A stretch of DNA of 64,000 nt from an uncultured Alphaproteobacteria bacterium (GTDB taxonomy: Bacteria; Pseudomonadota; Alphaproteobacteria; UBA8366; JADFVY01), in the NCBI GenBank assembly GCA_947259105.1, contig CAMYKU010000016.1, forward strand, positions 1 to 64,000, given 5' to 3'. The notes beneath the pieces were generated by a model. It ran no database searches, was not told the DNA's origin, and was given only the letters and a program-made list of their open reading frames with translations. A program made the translations under genes and the position numbers. This document shows, piece after piece, positions 28,880-38,536 of this stretch; the first letter of the stretch is position 1, and each line of letters begins with the position of its first letter.

Positions 28880-29931
28880 TGGAGATGAGCGGCAAGACCG
28901 GTTCCGGGAATTTCTTCGAGGATTTCACTCTCGGCCAGATCATCGAGCACGCCACGCCGCGCACCGTAACGACGGGCGACGTGGCGCTGTACCAGGCGCT
29001 CTACGGCCCCAGATTCGCCCTGCAGTCGTCCGACGAGTTCGCCCGTGCCCTGGGCCTCGAGCGCTCGCCGGTCGACGACCTGATCGCCTTCCACATCGTC
29101 TTCGGCAAGACGGTGCCCGATATCTCGCTGAATGCGGTCGCCAATCTCGGCTATGCCGACGGCCGTTTCGCGGCCCGCGTCTTTCCGGGCGACACGCTGT
29201 CCGCGCGGTCCGAGGTCATCGGCCTGAAGGAGAACTCGAACCGCAAGGCCGGCGTCGTCTGGGTGCGGACGACCGGGCGGAACCAGCACGGCGAGACCGT
29301 GGTCTCCTACGTCCGCTGGGTCATGGTCCGCAAACGCGACGAGGCCGCCCCCGCCCCTGCTGCCTCGGCTCCCGACCTGCCGGCGACGGCGGCGGAGCTG
29401 CAGGCGCCGGCCGGCGCCGACTTCTCGGCCTGGGATTACCAACAGGCGGGCGCGCACCACCGCTGGGGCAACTACCAGCCCGGCGAGCGCATCGACCATG
29501 TCGACGGCATCACGATCGAGGAGGCCGAGCACATGATGGCGGCGCGCCTGTGGCAGAACACCGCCCGGGTGCATTTCGACCAGCATGCCGCCGGGAAGGG
29601 ACGGTTCGGGCGCCGCCTGATCTATGGCGGGCATGTCATCAGCCTCGCCCGCGCGCTGAGCTTCAACGGTCTCGCCAATGCCTGCGTGATTCTGGCGATC
29701 AACGGCGGCAGCCACGCCAACCCGGTCTTCGCCGGCGATACGATCTACGCATGGTCGGAAGTGCTGGAGCGGATCGAACTGCCGGGCCGCGCGGATGCCG
29801 GCGCGCTGCGCCTGCGCACGGTCGCCGCCCGGAACCGCCCGTGCGCGGACTATCCGCTAAGGGACAGCGCGGGCACATACGATCCGGATGTCGTTCTGGA
29901 CCTGGACTATACGGCGCTGCTGCCGCGTTGA
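28876..29931 (+). CDS. mch: Mesaconyl-CoA hydratase
   Basis: Cytosolic hydratase of 351 residues that interconverts mesaconyl-C1-CoA and beta-methylmalyl-CoA in the ethylmalonyl-CoA pathway for acetyl-CoA assimilation. It is a double hot-dog (MaoC-type) protein. The first half has NFFEDFTLGQIIEHATPRTV and HIVFGKTVPDISLNAVANLG; the second has HVDGITIEEAEHMMAARLWQ and FGRRLIYGGHVISLARALSF. These match known mesaconyl-CoA hydratases closely. The ATG at 28876 overlaps the lyase stop by four bases; later in-frame ATGs at 28879 and 28885 are possible starts. A hairpin terminator follows. Confidence 0.92.
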   Translation: MMEMSGKTGSGNFFEDFTLGQIIEHATPRTVTTGDVALYQALYGPRFALQSSDEFARALGLERSPVDDLIAFHIVFGKTVPDISLNAVANLGYADGRFAARVFPGDTLSARSEVIGLKENSNRKAGVVWVRTTGRNQHGETVVSYVRWVMVRKRDEAAPAPAASAPDLPATAAELQAPAGADFSAWDYQQAGAHHRWGNYQPGERIDHVDGITIEEAEHMMAARLWQNTARVHFDQHAAGKGRFGRRLIYGGHVISLARALSFNGLANACVILAINGGSHANPVFAGDTIYAWSEVLERIELPGRADAGALRLRTVAARNRPCADYPLRDSAGTYDPDVVLDLDYTALLPR

Positions 29932-30433
29932 GGGCTGACGCTCCGCAATGAAGGGAGGCGCCGTGTGCCGGCGCCTCCCGAGCCCGGGTCGGGCTCAATG
30001 GCGTGAACCGGGGTCCTTCTTCGGTCGATCCCCCGCGAAGGGCGGATGGAGCAAGCTCCACCGCCGAACCGGACGCCTGCCGGCCGATGGCCGCGGCGTC
30101 CCCAAAGTTTCGCCCCCCCATCACGGTCCGCCACGCGGCAAGCCCGGAGCGGGCGGCGCGGCTGGACCATCGGGATGCGGTGCGGCGACGACTTCGGCCT
30201 CCTCACGCGCACGTCATGTTCCCCCTAATTTTAGTAAAAGTCGAATCAAAAAATCGCCTCAACGTCGCGGCACTGCACGAATTGGCACGAAATGTCGCAT
30301 TCGCAGGCGCAACATGAACGGGTATGTTTTCAAGGCGTTTTTGTGCAGGTGCGAAGATTGACTTGCCGAACGAACAGGCGTAAGTCACTGGCTGTCCACT
30401 GCGGCGCCAGTTACCGGATATTCGGAGCCAACG
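29932..30433 (+). other. Intergenic region between mch and sdhC
   Basis: This 502-bp gap has two GC hairpins at its left end (29953-29996) and a smaller imperfect hairpin at 30041-30065. A less GC-rich right part (about 30218-30360) probably holds the sdh promoter. A possible but poor promoter is TTGACT at 30358 with TAAGTC 17 bases on. Short open frames exist here but lack ribosome sites and recognisable content. Confidence 0.6.
29953..29979 (+). terminator. Terminator hairpin after mch
   Basis: A perfect 10-bp stem (GGGAGGCGCC with GGCGCCTCCC) around a seven-base loop starts 21 bases after the mch stop. A second short stem (GAGCCC with GGGCTC, 29980-29996) follows at once. There is no T-run, so termination efficiency is uncertain. 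Confidence 0.6.
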
Positions 30434-30826
30434 ATGAGCGAGCGCTCGAGGCCACTATCACCGCATCTCCTGATCTACCGCTTCGAGTGGCCGATGCTGC
30501 TGTCGATCACCCACCGGTTCACCGGGGTGGGGCTGGCCGGCGGGGCCATCGTACTGGTGTGGTGGCTGATCGCCCTGGCGGTCGGGCCGGAGTACTTCGC
30601 CTATGCACAGGCGATCCTGGGAAGCTGGGTCGGACGGCTGCTGCTGCTGGGCTGGACCTGGGCGACGTTCTATCATCTGTGCAACGGCATCCGGCATCTC
30701 TGCTGGGATGGCGGATGGGGATTTGAGCTCCGAGTCGCCCGGGCGACGGGCGTTCTCGTGGTCATCATGTCCATCGTGCTGACTCTGGCGGCCTGGCTGA
30801 TCGCATACGCTGCAAGGGGAGGCTGA
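30434..30826 (+). CDS. sdhC: Succinate dehydrogenase cytochrome b556 subunit
   Basis: Membrane anchor of complex II, 130 residues with three membrane helices, binding heme b and ubiquinone. The N-terminal RPLSPHLLIYRF and SITHRFTGVGL match the family; Ser24 and Arg28 correspond to quinone-site residues. The heme-ligand His is His81 in FYHLCNGIRHLCWD. It is the first gene of sdhCDAB, and four bases separate it from sdhD. Confidence 0.95.
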   Translation: MSERSRPLSPHLLIYRFEWPMLLSITHRFTGVGLAGGAIVLVWWLIALAVGPEYFAYAQAILGSWVGRLLLLGWTWATFYHLCNGIRHLCWDGGWGFELRVARATGVLVVIMSIVLTLAAWLIAYAARGG

Positions 30827-30830
30827 GAGG

Positions 30831-31208
30831 ATGTCCGAACGCACACCGCTGGCCCGCGCACGCGGTCTCGGCGCGGCGCACGGTGGAACCCATCACTGGT
30901 GGATCCAGCGCGCGACCTCGGTGGTCATGGTGCCGCTGGTCCTCTGGTTTGCGTTCTCGCTGGCGGCCCTCGGGCCCGCCGATCACGCGACGGCTGCGGC
31001 GTGGGTGGCGCATCCGGTCAACGCGGTGCTGGCGCTGGTTCTGATCGCCGCCATGTTCCACCATCTGCATCTCGGGCTGGAAGTGATCATCGAGGATTAC
31101 GTGCATTCGCGCTGGGTCAAGTTCGCGACCCTTATCCTGCAGAAATTCGTCACCATCATTTTCGGTTTCGGGGCGGCTTTCGCCGTTCTCAAGATCGCTC
31201 TAAGCTGA
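30831..31208 (+). CDS. sdhD: Succinate dehydrogenase membrane anchor subunit
   Basis: Second membrane anchor of complex II, 125 residues with three predicted helices. The family motifs are ARGLGAAHGGTHHWWIQRAT near the N-terminus and MFHHLHLGLEVIIEDYVHS in the second helix, which carries the candidate heme-ligand histidine. It sits between sdhC and sdhA in one operon, with an 18-bp gap and GGGAGG before sdhA. Confidence 0.94.
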   Translation: MSERTPLARARGLGAAHGGTHHWWIQRATSVVMVPLVLWFAFSLAALGPADHATAAAWVAHPVNAVLALVLIAAMFHHLHLGLEVIIEDYVHSRWVKFATLILQKFVTIIFGFGAAFAVLKIALS

Positions 31209-31226
31209 CGGGAGGCGCGGGCTGCA

Positions 31227-33017
31227 ATGCGCAAGGCGTATCCGATTACCGAGCATGTCTATGACGCAATCGTCGTCGGCGCCGGTGGCGCCGGCCTGCG
31301 CGCCACCTTCGGGATGGCGCAAAAGGGACTGAAGACCGCCTGCATCACCAAGGTGTTCCCGACGCGAAGCCATACCGTCGCCGCACAGGGCGGAATTTCG
31401 GCGGCGCTGGGCAATATGGGCGAGGACGACTGGCGCTGGCACATGTACGACACCGTCAAGGGATCGGACTGGCTGGGCGACCAGGACGCGATCGAGTACA
31501 TGTGCCGCGAGGCGGTGCCGGCGATCATCGAGCTGGAGCATTACGGCGTGCCGTTCAGCCGCACCGCCGACGGCCGCATCTACCAGCGCGCCTTCGGCGG
31601 CATGACAACGCGCTACGGCGAGGGCACGGCGCAGCGCACCTGTGCCGCGGCGGACCGCACCGGCCACGCCATCCTGCATACGCTGTATCAGCAGTCGTTG
31701 CGCCACAATGCCGAATTCTTCGTCGAATTCTTCGCCATCGATCTGATCATGGACGACGACGGCGCCTGCTGCGGCGTGATCGCCTGGAACCTGGACGACG
31801 GATCGATCCACCGCTTCCACGGCAAGGTGACGGTGCTGGCGACGGGCGGCTACGGCCGTGCCTATTTCTCATGCACGTCGGCCCATACCTGCACCGGAGA
31901 CGGCGGCGGGATGGTGCTGCGCGCCGGTTTGCCCCTGCAGGACATGGAATTCGTGCAATTTCATCCCACCGGTATTTACGGGGCCGGCTGCCTGATCACC
32001 GAAGGCGTCCGCGGCGAGGGCGGCTACGTGACCAATTCCGAGGGCGAGCGGTTCATGGAGCGCTACGCCCCCTCGGCCAAGGACCTCGCCAGCCGCGACG
32101 TGGTCAGTCGCTCGATGACCATCGAGATCCGCGAAGGCCGTGGCGTCGGGCCGAACAGCGACCACATCCATCTGCATCTGGAACATCTCGACCCTGCGGT
32201 CATCAACGAGCGCCTGCCCGGTATTTCCGAGACCGCGCGCATCTTCGCCGGTGTCGACGTGACCCGTGAGCCGATTCCGGTGATCCCGACCTGCCATTAC
32301 AACATGGGCGGAATCCCGACCAATTATCATGGCGAAGTGGTGAATCCCAGGGACGGGAACCCGGATGCCGTCGTACCTGGTCTGATGGCCATCGGCGAGG
32401 CGGCCTGCGTCTCCGTGCACGGCGCCAACAGGCTCGGCTCCAACTCGCTTCTCGATCTGGTCGTTTTCGGCCGGGCCGCGGCCAACCGCTGCGCCGAGAT
32501 CATCGACCCGGACGAATCGCCGCGCCCGCTGCCGAATGCCTCGGAGGACAAGGCGCTCTATCGGTTCGACCAGGTGCGCCACGCCGGCGGCGGCACCGGG
32601 ACGGCGGAGCTGCGCCTCGACATGCAACGGGCGATGCAGAGCAACTGTGCGGTGTTCCGGACCGGCGAGGTGCTGGAAGAAGGCGTTGAGATGATCGACC
32701 GGCTGTGGCAGCGGCGGGGCGACATCGGCCTGACCGACCGCTCGATGATCTGGAATTCCGACCTCGTCGAGACGCTGGAGCTCGACAACCTCCTCTTCCA
32801 GGCGAAGGTCACCATGGAATCGGCGAAGAACCGGGAAGAATCGAGAGGCGCGCACGCACGCGAGGATTTCGCCGAGCGCGACGATGAAAACTGGCTGAAG
32901 CACAGCATCGCCAAGTGCGGCGAGGACGGTAAGGTCACCATCGACTACCGGCCGGTCCACATGCACACCCTGACCAACGAGATCCAGCCCTTCCCGCCGA
33001 AGGCGCGGGTTTACTGA
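31227..33017 (+). CDS. sdhA: Succinate dehydrogenase flavoprotein subunit
   Basis: Catalytic subunit of complex II (596 residues) that oxidises succinate to fumarate with covalently bound [12 protein letters not shown] at about 18-26 binds FAD, and the FAD-linked His49 is in [13 protein letters not shown]. The substrate-site motifs are [20 protein letters not shown] and the conserved [29 protein letters not shown] end is typical. The subunit attaches to SdhB on the cytoplasmic face of the inner membrane. Confidence 0.98.
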   Translation: MRKAYPITEHVYDAIVVGAGGAGLRATFGMAQKGLKTACITKVFPTRSHTVAAQGGISAALGNMGEDDWRWHMYDTVKGSDWLGDQDAIEYMCREAVPAIIELEHYGVPFSRTADGRIYQRAFGGMTTRYGEGTAQRTCAAADRTGHAILHTLYQQSLRHNAEFFVEFFAIDLIMDDDGACCGVIAWNLDDGSIHRFHGKVTVLATGGYGRAYFSCTSAHTCTGDGGGMVLRAGLPLQDMEFVQFHPTGIYGAGCLITEGVRGEGGYVTNSEGERFMERYAPSAKDLASRDVVSRSMTIEIREGRGVGPNSDHIHLHLEHLDPAVINERLPGISETARIFAGVDVTREPIPVIPTCHYNMGGIPTNYHGEVVNPRDGNPDAVVPGLMAIGEAACVSVHGANRLGSNSLLDLVVFGRAAANRCAEIIDPDESPRPLPNASEDKALYRFDQVRHAGGGTGTAELRLDMQRAMQSNCAVFRTGEVLEEGVEMIDRLWQRRGDIGLTDRSMIWNSDLVETLELDNLLFQAKVTMESAKNREESRGAHAREDFAERDDENWLKHSIAKCGEDGKVTIDYRPVHMHTLTNEIQPFPPKARVY

Positions 33018-33045
33018 GAACGCGGCAGAGGGAGATCAGAACCTT

Positions 33046-33825
33046 ATGGTGGAATTCGCGCTGCCCAAGAATTCGAGGGTTCGCAAGGGCAAGACCTGGC
33101 CCGCGCCGGAGGGGGCCACACGGGTCCGCACGTTCCGGATTTACCGCTGGTCGCCCGACGACGACGACAATCCGCGCCTGGATTCGTACGAGATCGACCT
33201 CGATACCTGCGGACCGATGGTCCTGGACGCGCTGATCAAGATCAAGAACGAGATCGACCCGACGCTGACCTTCCGGCGCTCGTGCCGCGAGGGGGTCTGC
33301 GGATCCTGCTCGATGAACATCGACGGCACCAACACGCTGGCCTGCACCAAGTATATCGACGAAGTGAAAGGCAAGGTTAAGATCTATCCGTTGCCCCATC
33401 TGCATGTCGTCAAGGATCTGGTGCCGGACATGAACGACGCCTATGCGCAGCTCACCTCGATCGAGCCCTGGCTCAAGGCGGACACGCACCCGCCGGACCG
33501 CGAGCGGCTGCAGTCGCCGACCGACCGCAAGAAGCTGGACGGGCTGTATGAATGCATCCTGTGTTTCTCGTGCACGACGTCGTGTCCCAGTTACTGGTGG
33601 AACAGCGACCGCTACCTTGGCCCCGCGGTGCTGCTGCAGGCCTACCGGTGGATCGTCGATTCGCGCGACGAGCGCACCGGCGAGCGGCTCGATCAGCTGG
33701 AGGACCCGTTCCGGCTCTATCGCTGCCACACCATCATGAACTGCACCAAGACCTGCCCGAAGGGCCTGAATCCCGGCCTGGCGATCGCCGAGATCAAGAA
33801 GCTGATGGTATTGCGCCAGAGCTAG
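33046..33825 (+). CDS. sdhB: Succinate dehydrogenase iron-sulfur subunit
   Basis: Electron-transfer subunit of complex II, 259 residues. The [2Fe-2S] ligands are Cys80, Cys85, Cys88 and Cys100. The [4Fe-4S] motif [12 protein letters not shown] supplies Cys170, Cys173, Cys176 and Cys180 in part. The [3Fe-4S] site uses Cys227 (RCHTIMNC), Cys233 and Cys237. All cluster cysteines are present, so the protein looks functional. It is the last gene of sdhCDAB and is followed after 44 bp by an unrelated gene. Confidence 0.98.
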   Translation: MVEFALPKNSRVRKGKTWPAPEGATRVRTFRIYRWSPDDDDNPRLDSYEIDLDTCGPMVLDALIKIKNEIDPTLTFRRSCREGVCGSCSMNIDGTNTLACTKYIDEVKGKVKIYPLPHLHVVKDLVPDMNDAYAQLTSIEPWLKADTHPPDRERLQSPTDRKKLDGLYECILCFSCTTSCPSYWWNSDRYLGPAVLLQAYRWIVDSRDERTGERLDQLEDPFRLYRCHTIMNCTKTCPKGLNPGLAIAEIKKLMVLRQS

Positions 33826-33869
33826 TGGTGTAGCGTCGCCGGGTCGCAACGAATTCCGGTAGCCGACCC

Positions 33870-34475
33870 ATGTATGTTCCGAAGCATTTCTCCGTCGTCG
33901 ACCGCGATTCGCTGGACCGCGTCATTCGCGACAATCCCTTTGGCCTGCTGGTCGGCGCCGCCGGCGGCGCGCCGTTCGCAACGCATCTGCCGTTCCTGCT
34001 GGACGGCGACCGGCTGCTGGCGCATGTCGCGCGCGGCAACCCGCACTGGAGGGCCATCGACGGCACGACCGAAATGCTCGCGGTGTTCAGCGGCCCGCAT
34101 GCCTACGTCTCGCCGCGGTGGTACGAGCCCGGCCCCGCGGTGCCGACCTGGAACTACGTCGCGGTGCACGTCTACGGCGCGCCGCGGATCATCGAGGATG
34201 CGGCGTCGGTGCACGCCCTGCTTGACCGGCTGGTCGGCGAATACGAGGCCGGCGCCTGGACCCTCGGCGGGCAGGATCCGGACTATATCGACCGCATGAT
34301 GCGCGGCATCGTCGCGTTCGAGATGCCGCTCGCGCGCATCGAAGGCAAGTTCAAGCTGAGCCAGAACCGGTCCGCCGAAGACCGCCGGCGCGTTGCCGGC
34401 GAACTCGCGGACTCCGGCGGTGCCGCCGACCGGCAATTGGGGCGGTTGATGGCGGACCGCGAGGGGGCCGAATGA
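33870..34475 (+). CDS. PaiB-like FMN-binding regulator family protein
   Basis: Cytosolic protein of 201 residues with a split-barrel FMN-binding fold. Family motifs are MYVPKHFS at the start, DNPFGLLVG, ATHLPFLLD, HVARGNPHWR, the PHAYVSPRWYE segment and the PTWNYVAVHVYG strand, which together match the PaiB/YkfJ-type family. A C-terminal FKLSQNRS is also conserved. The name 'negative transcriptional regulator' comes from Bacillus PaiB; DNA binding by proteobacterial members is unproven. No operon partner is obvious. Confidence 0.88.
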   Translation: MYVPKHFSVVDRDSLDRVIRDNPFGLLVGAAGGAPFATHLPFLLDGDRLLAHVARGNPHWRAIDGTTEMLAVFSGPHAYVSPRWYEPGPAVPTWNYVAVHVYGAPRIIEDAASVHALLDRLVGEYEAGAWTLGGQDPDYIDRMMRGIVAFEMPLARIEGKFKLSQNRSAEDRRRVAGELADSGGAADRQLGRLMADREGAE

Positions 34476-34539
34476 TCTTGCGCCGCCGCCCGGCAGCGGT
34501 TAGGTTCCGCGCGCATTTCCGAGCAGCGCCGGAAGATCC

Positions 34540-35166
34540 ATGAGCGATACCGCAAGGGAACAGGACGATCCCCGCGTCAAGACCCGCATCCGCACCACGC
34601 GGGTGGTGGCGGCCATCGTCCTGCTGGGGCTGCTGTTCGTCGCACCGTCCTGGGGTCGCCATGGCGTGGTCGCGGAAATCCTGCGCTGGAGCGGGTATCT
34701 CGCACTCATCGTCGGGGTGATGGGGCGGGTCTGGTGCGCCGCCTATATCGGCGGGCGCAAGAGCCAGATCGTCGTCGATGTCGGCCCCTATTCGACGACC
34801 CGCAATCCGCTTTATGTCTTCAGCTTCGCCGGGCTCGTGGGGATCGGCCTGATCTCGGGAATGCTGGCGGTCACAGGGGCGCTGGCGGTTGGCTTCGCCC
34901 TGTATTACCGGGGTGTCGTGGCCGGCGAGGAGGTGTTCCTGAACGCGCGGCATCCGGAAGAATTCGGCGATTACATGACGCGCGTGCCGCGCTGGATTCC
35001 AGACCCGCGCCTCTATCGCGAGGCGGGCGAGCCGATGGGCCTGCCGCGCAACGTCCTGATCACGATCCGGGAAAGTTCGGTATTCTTCCTGGCCCTGCCG
35101 CTGTTCGCGCTGATCGGCTGGCTTCAGGAGTCCGGCACCCTGCCCGTCCTGATCCGGCTGCCATGA
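34540..35166 (+). CDS. Isoprenylcysteine methyltransferase-like membrane protein
   Basis: Predicted inner-membrane methyltransferase of 208 residues, PEMT/ICMT superfamily. About five hydrophobic segments are seen. The family signature is in GPYSTTRNPLYVFSF and NARHPEEFGDYMTRVPRWIP, which bind S-adenosylmethionine near the C-terminus in this superfamily. The acceptor substrate is unknown. It may be co-transcribed with the gene at 35198, 31 bp on. Confidence 0.82.
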   Translation: MSDTAREQDDPRVKTRIRTTRVVAAIVLLGLLFVAPSWGRHGVVAEILRWSGYLALIVGVMGRVWCAAYIGGRKSQIVVDVGPYSTTRNPLYVFSFAGLVGIGLISGMLAVTGALAVGFALYYRGVVAGEEVFLNARHPEEFGDYMTRVPRWIPDPRLYREAGEPMGLPRNVLITIRESSVFFLALPLFALIGWLQESGTLPVLIRLP

Positions 35167-35197
35167 CGGCGGTCGTAGTACCGGAGGCAAGAAACCG

Positions 35198-36552
35198 ATG
35201 AATTTTCATTCCATGCTGGCCGCGCGCGGCGCGGCGGGCCGCCCGGTCCGGGTCGGCCTGATCGGCGGCGGCAAGTTCGGCTCCATGTTCCTCTCGCAGG
35301 CGCGCCGGGTCGAGGGGCTGCACGTGCTGGGAATCGCGGACCTCGCGCCCGAGCGTGCGCGCGCCAGTCTCGACCGCATCGGCTGGGAGACGGCGCGTCA
35401 CGACGCGGCCTCGTTCGCAACGGCGCTGAAGGATGGCAAGACCTTCATCACCGACGATGCGGAGGCGCTCGTCGCCGCCGACGGGCTCGACGTGGTCATC
35501 GACGCGACGGGCGACCCCGCCGCCGGCATCCGTCACGTCGGGCTGGCCTGCCGGCACCAGCGCCATATCGTGATGGTGAACGTCGAGGCCGATGCGCTGG
35601 CCGGCCCGCTGCTGGCGCAACAGGCGCGCGCGGCCGGCATCGTCTACTCGCTGGCCTACGGCGATCAGCCGGCCCTGATTTCCGAGCAAGTCGACTGGGC
35701 GCGGACCTGCGGTTTCGAGGTCGTCGCCGCCGGCAAGGGCACCAAATACCTGCCCGAATACCATGCCTCGACCGACGGGACGGTGTGGGACTACTACGGC
35801 ATCACCGCAGAGCGCGCGGCCGAGGGCGGCATGAACGCCAAGATGTTCAACTCCTTCCTCGACGGCACCAAGTCGGGCATCGAGATGGCGGCCGTCGCCA
35901 ATGCCTGCGGCCTCGATTGCCCGGGCGACGGCCTGTCATTCCCGCCCGTCGGGACGCATCAGCTGGCGGCCGTCCTGAAGCCGAAGGCCGATGGCGGCAT
36001 GCTGGAGCGCCGCGGCATGGTCGAGGTGATCTCGTGCCTCAACCGCGACGGCACGGCGGTCGAGCGCGACCTGCGCTGGGGCGTCTACGTCACATTTGCG
36101 GCGCAGGACGACTACGCGGCGCGCTGTTTCGCCGAATACGGCCTGGTCACCGACGAGTCCGGCATCTACACGGCGATGTACAAGCCCTGGCACCTGATTG
36201 GCCTGGAACTCGCGGTCTCGGTGGCCAGCGCGGCGCTGCGCGGCGAGCCGACCGGCGCCCCGCGGGGCTGGAACGGCGACGTCGTCGCGGTCGCCAAGCG
36301 GGATCTCGCCGCCGGCGAGACGCTGGACGGCGAGGGCGGCTCGACCGTCTGGGGCAAGCTGATGCCGGCCGCCGACAGCCTCGCCCTCGGCGGCCTGCCG
36401 ATCGGCCTGTCGCACGATGTCAGGCTCAAGAACCCGATCGCCACCGGCTCGCCGGTGCGCTGGCAGGACGTCGAGATCGACGAGACCGGCACCGCCGTCC
36501 GCGTCCGCCGCGAAATGGAAGAGGCCTTCGCGCCCACGGCCCGGGCCGCCGA

Positions 36553-36556
<4 letters not shown>
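35198..36556 (+). CDS. NAD(P)-dependent oxidoreductase with C-terminal SAF domain
   Basis: Cytosolic protein of 452 residues. An N-terminal Rossmann domain has VGLIGGGKFGSMF at 19-31 and a homoserine-dehydrogenase-like fold. The C-terminal part (about 355-440) with VVAVAKRDLAAGETLDGEGG is an SAF domain like that of FlgA or altronate dehydratase. A central segment, GKGTKYLPEYHAST, is conserved in this fused family. The family is usually called homoserine-dehydrogenase-like or FlgA-like; the substrate is unknown. The overlap of its stop with the SDR start (ATGA) suggests both act in one catabolic step pair. Confidence 0.8.
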
Positions 36557-37299
<743 letters not shown>

Positions 37300-37314
37300 G
37301 CACGCGACGATGTC

Positions 37315-38445
37315 ATGACCGAGGGACCGCTTTTCGCTTACCGGTCCATGGTGCGCGACGGCGCGCTGGAGCCGGACCCGATGCAGGAGCTGGCCGCCGA
37401 GAAACTGCAGTCGCTGTGCCGCGCCTTGAAGAGCTACGAGCCCGGCGACGGCCTGTTCGCCTGGAAGGCGGTGCTGGGCCTGGCGCGCCGCCGCGAGGAC
37501 CCGCCGCAGGGGCTGTATCTCTACGGCCCGGTGGGGCGCGGCAAGTCGATGCTGATGGATCTGTTCATCGCCGACGCGCCGCTCGCGCGCAAGCGCCGGG
37601 TCCATTTCCACCAGTTCATGATCGAGGTGCACGAGGCGCTGCACCGCTGGCGCAAGGCCCAGAAGGCATCGGGCGAGCGCGAGGACCCGATCGACCTGGT
37701 CGCCGAGGCGATCGCCCGCGACGTCTGGCTGCTCTGTTTCGACGAACTGGAGGTGCGCGACATCGCCGACGCGATGATCCTCGGCCGGCTGTTCGAGGCG
37801 CTATTCGAGCGCGGCGTCGTCATGGTCTGCACCACCAACACGCCGCCCGACGAGCTGTACAGGGACGGTCTGCAGCGCGAACTGTTCCTGCCGTTTATCG
37901 GGATCATCAAGACGAAACTCGACGTCCTGGAGCTGACTGCGCGCAAGGACTACCGGCAGGCGCGGCTGGCCGGCCGCGAGGTCTGGCTGACGCCGCTGGA
38001 CGGCACGGCGAAGCTGGCGCTCGACCATATCTTCGACGATCTCGCCGACGGCGCCGATGCGGTGCCGGAGCAGTTGACGGTCAAGGGCCGCACCGTGACC
38101 GTGCCGCTTGCCGCGCGCGGCGCCGCGCGTTTCCATTTCGACCAGCTCTGCCGCGCCGCGCTGGGGGCCGAGGATTACCTTGCCATCGCCAGGCGCTACC
38201 ACACGCTGGTGCTGGACGGGGTGCCGGCGATGGACCAGGCGATGCGCAACGAGGCGCGCCGCTTCATCACCCTGATCGACGTGCTGTACGACAACCGGGT
38301 GCGCCTCGCCGCCTCCGCCGAGGCCGCGCCCGAGACCCTGGTCACCGCCGACAGCCACGCCGCCGAATACCGCCGCACCGCCAGCCGCCTGGCGGAAATG
38401 CGCTCGACCGCGTGGGTTTCCGAGGACCGGGGACCGAAGGCCTGA
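37315..38445 (+). CDS. zapE: Cell division protein ZapE (AFG1-like ATPase)
   Basis: P-loop ATPase of 376 residues, AFG1/ZapE family, associated with the division ring in Escherichia coli and with membrane protein turnover in mitochondria. Walker A GPVGRGKS is at 71-78, HFHQFMIEVH follows, and Walker B LLCFDELEVRDIADAMIL is clear. The later VCTTNTPPDELYRDGLQRE is a family hallmark. In many alphaproteobacteria it lies just upstream of mdh, as here, although a large unrelated gene is inserted between the two. Confidence 0.93.
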   Translation: MTEGPLFAYRSMVRDGALEPDPMQELAAEKLQSLCRALKSYEPGDGLFAWKAVLGLARRREDPPQGLYLYGPVGRGKSMLMDLFIADAPLARKRRVHFHQFMIEVHEALHRWRKAQKASGEREDPIDLVAEAIARDVWLLCFDELEVRDIADAMILGRLFEALFERGVVMVCTTNTPPDELYRDGLQRELFLPFIGIIKTKLDVLELTARKDYRQARLAGREVWLTPLDGTAKLALDHIFDDLADGADAVPEQLTVKGRTVTVPLAARGAARFHFDQLCRAALGAEDYLAIARRYHTLVLDGVPAMDQAMRNEARRFITLIDVLYDNRVRLAASAEAAPETLVTADSHAAEYRRTASRLAEMRSTAWVSEDRGPKA

Positions 38446-38536
38446 ATTTGAGTCAAATTGCGTGTTTAAGGGAACGTTAGGCCGGACTCTGCGACCATAC
38501 GTGTCCGCCGCAAGATGCCTGGGAAGGATCGGATCG

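Noticed and set aside
30003-30317. A possible 104-residue gene between mch and sdhC
   Set aside because: No ribosome site, no recognisable content, and the region looks like a leader and promoter area.
30358-30386. TTGACT with TAAGTC as the sdh promoter
   Set aside because: The -35 box is good but the -10 box matches in only two positions, so I did not list it as a feature.
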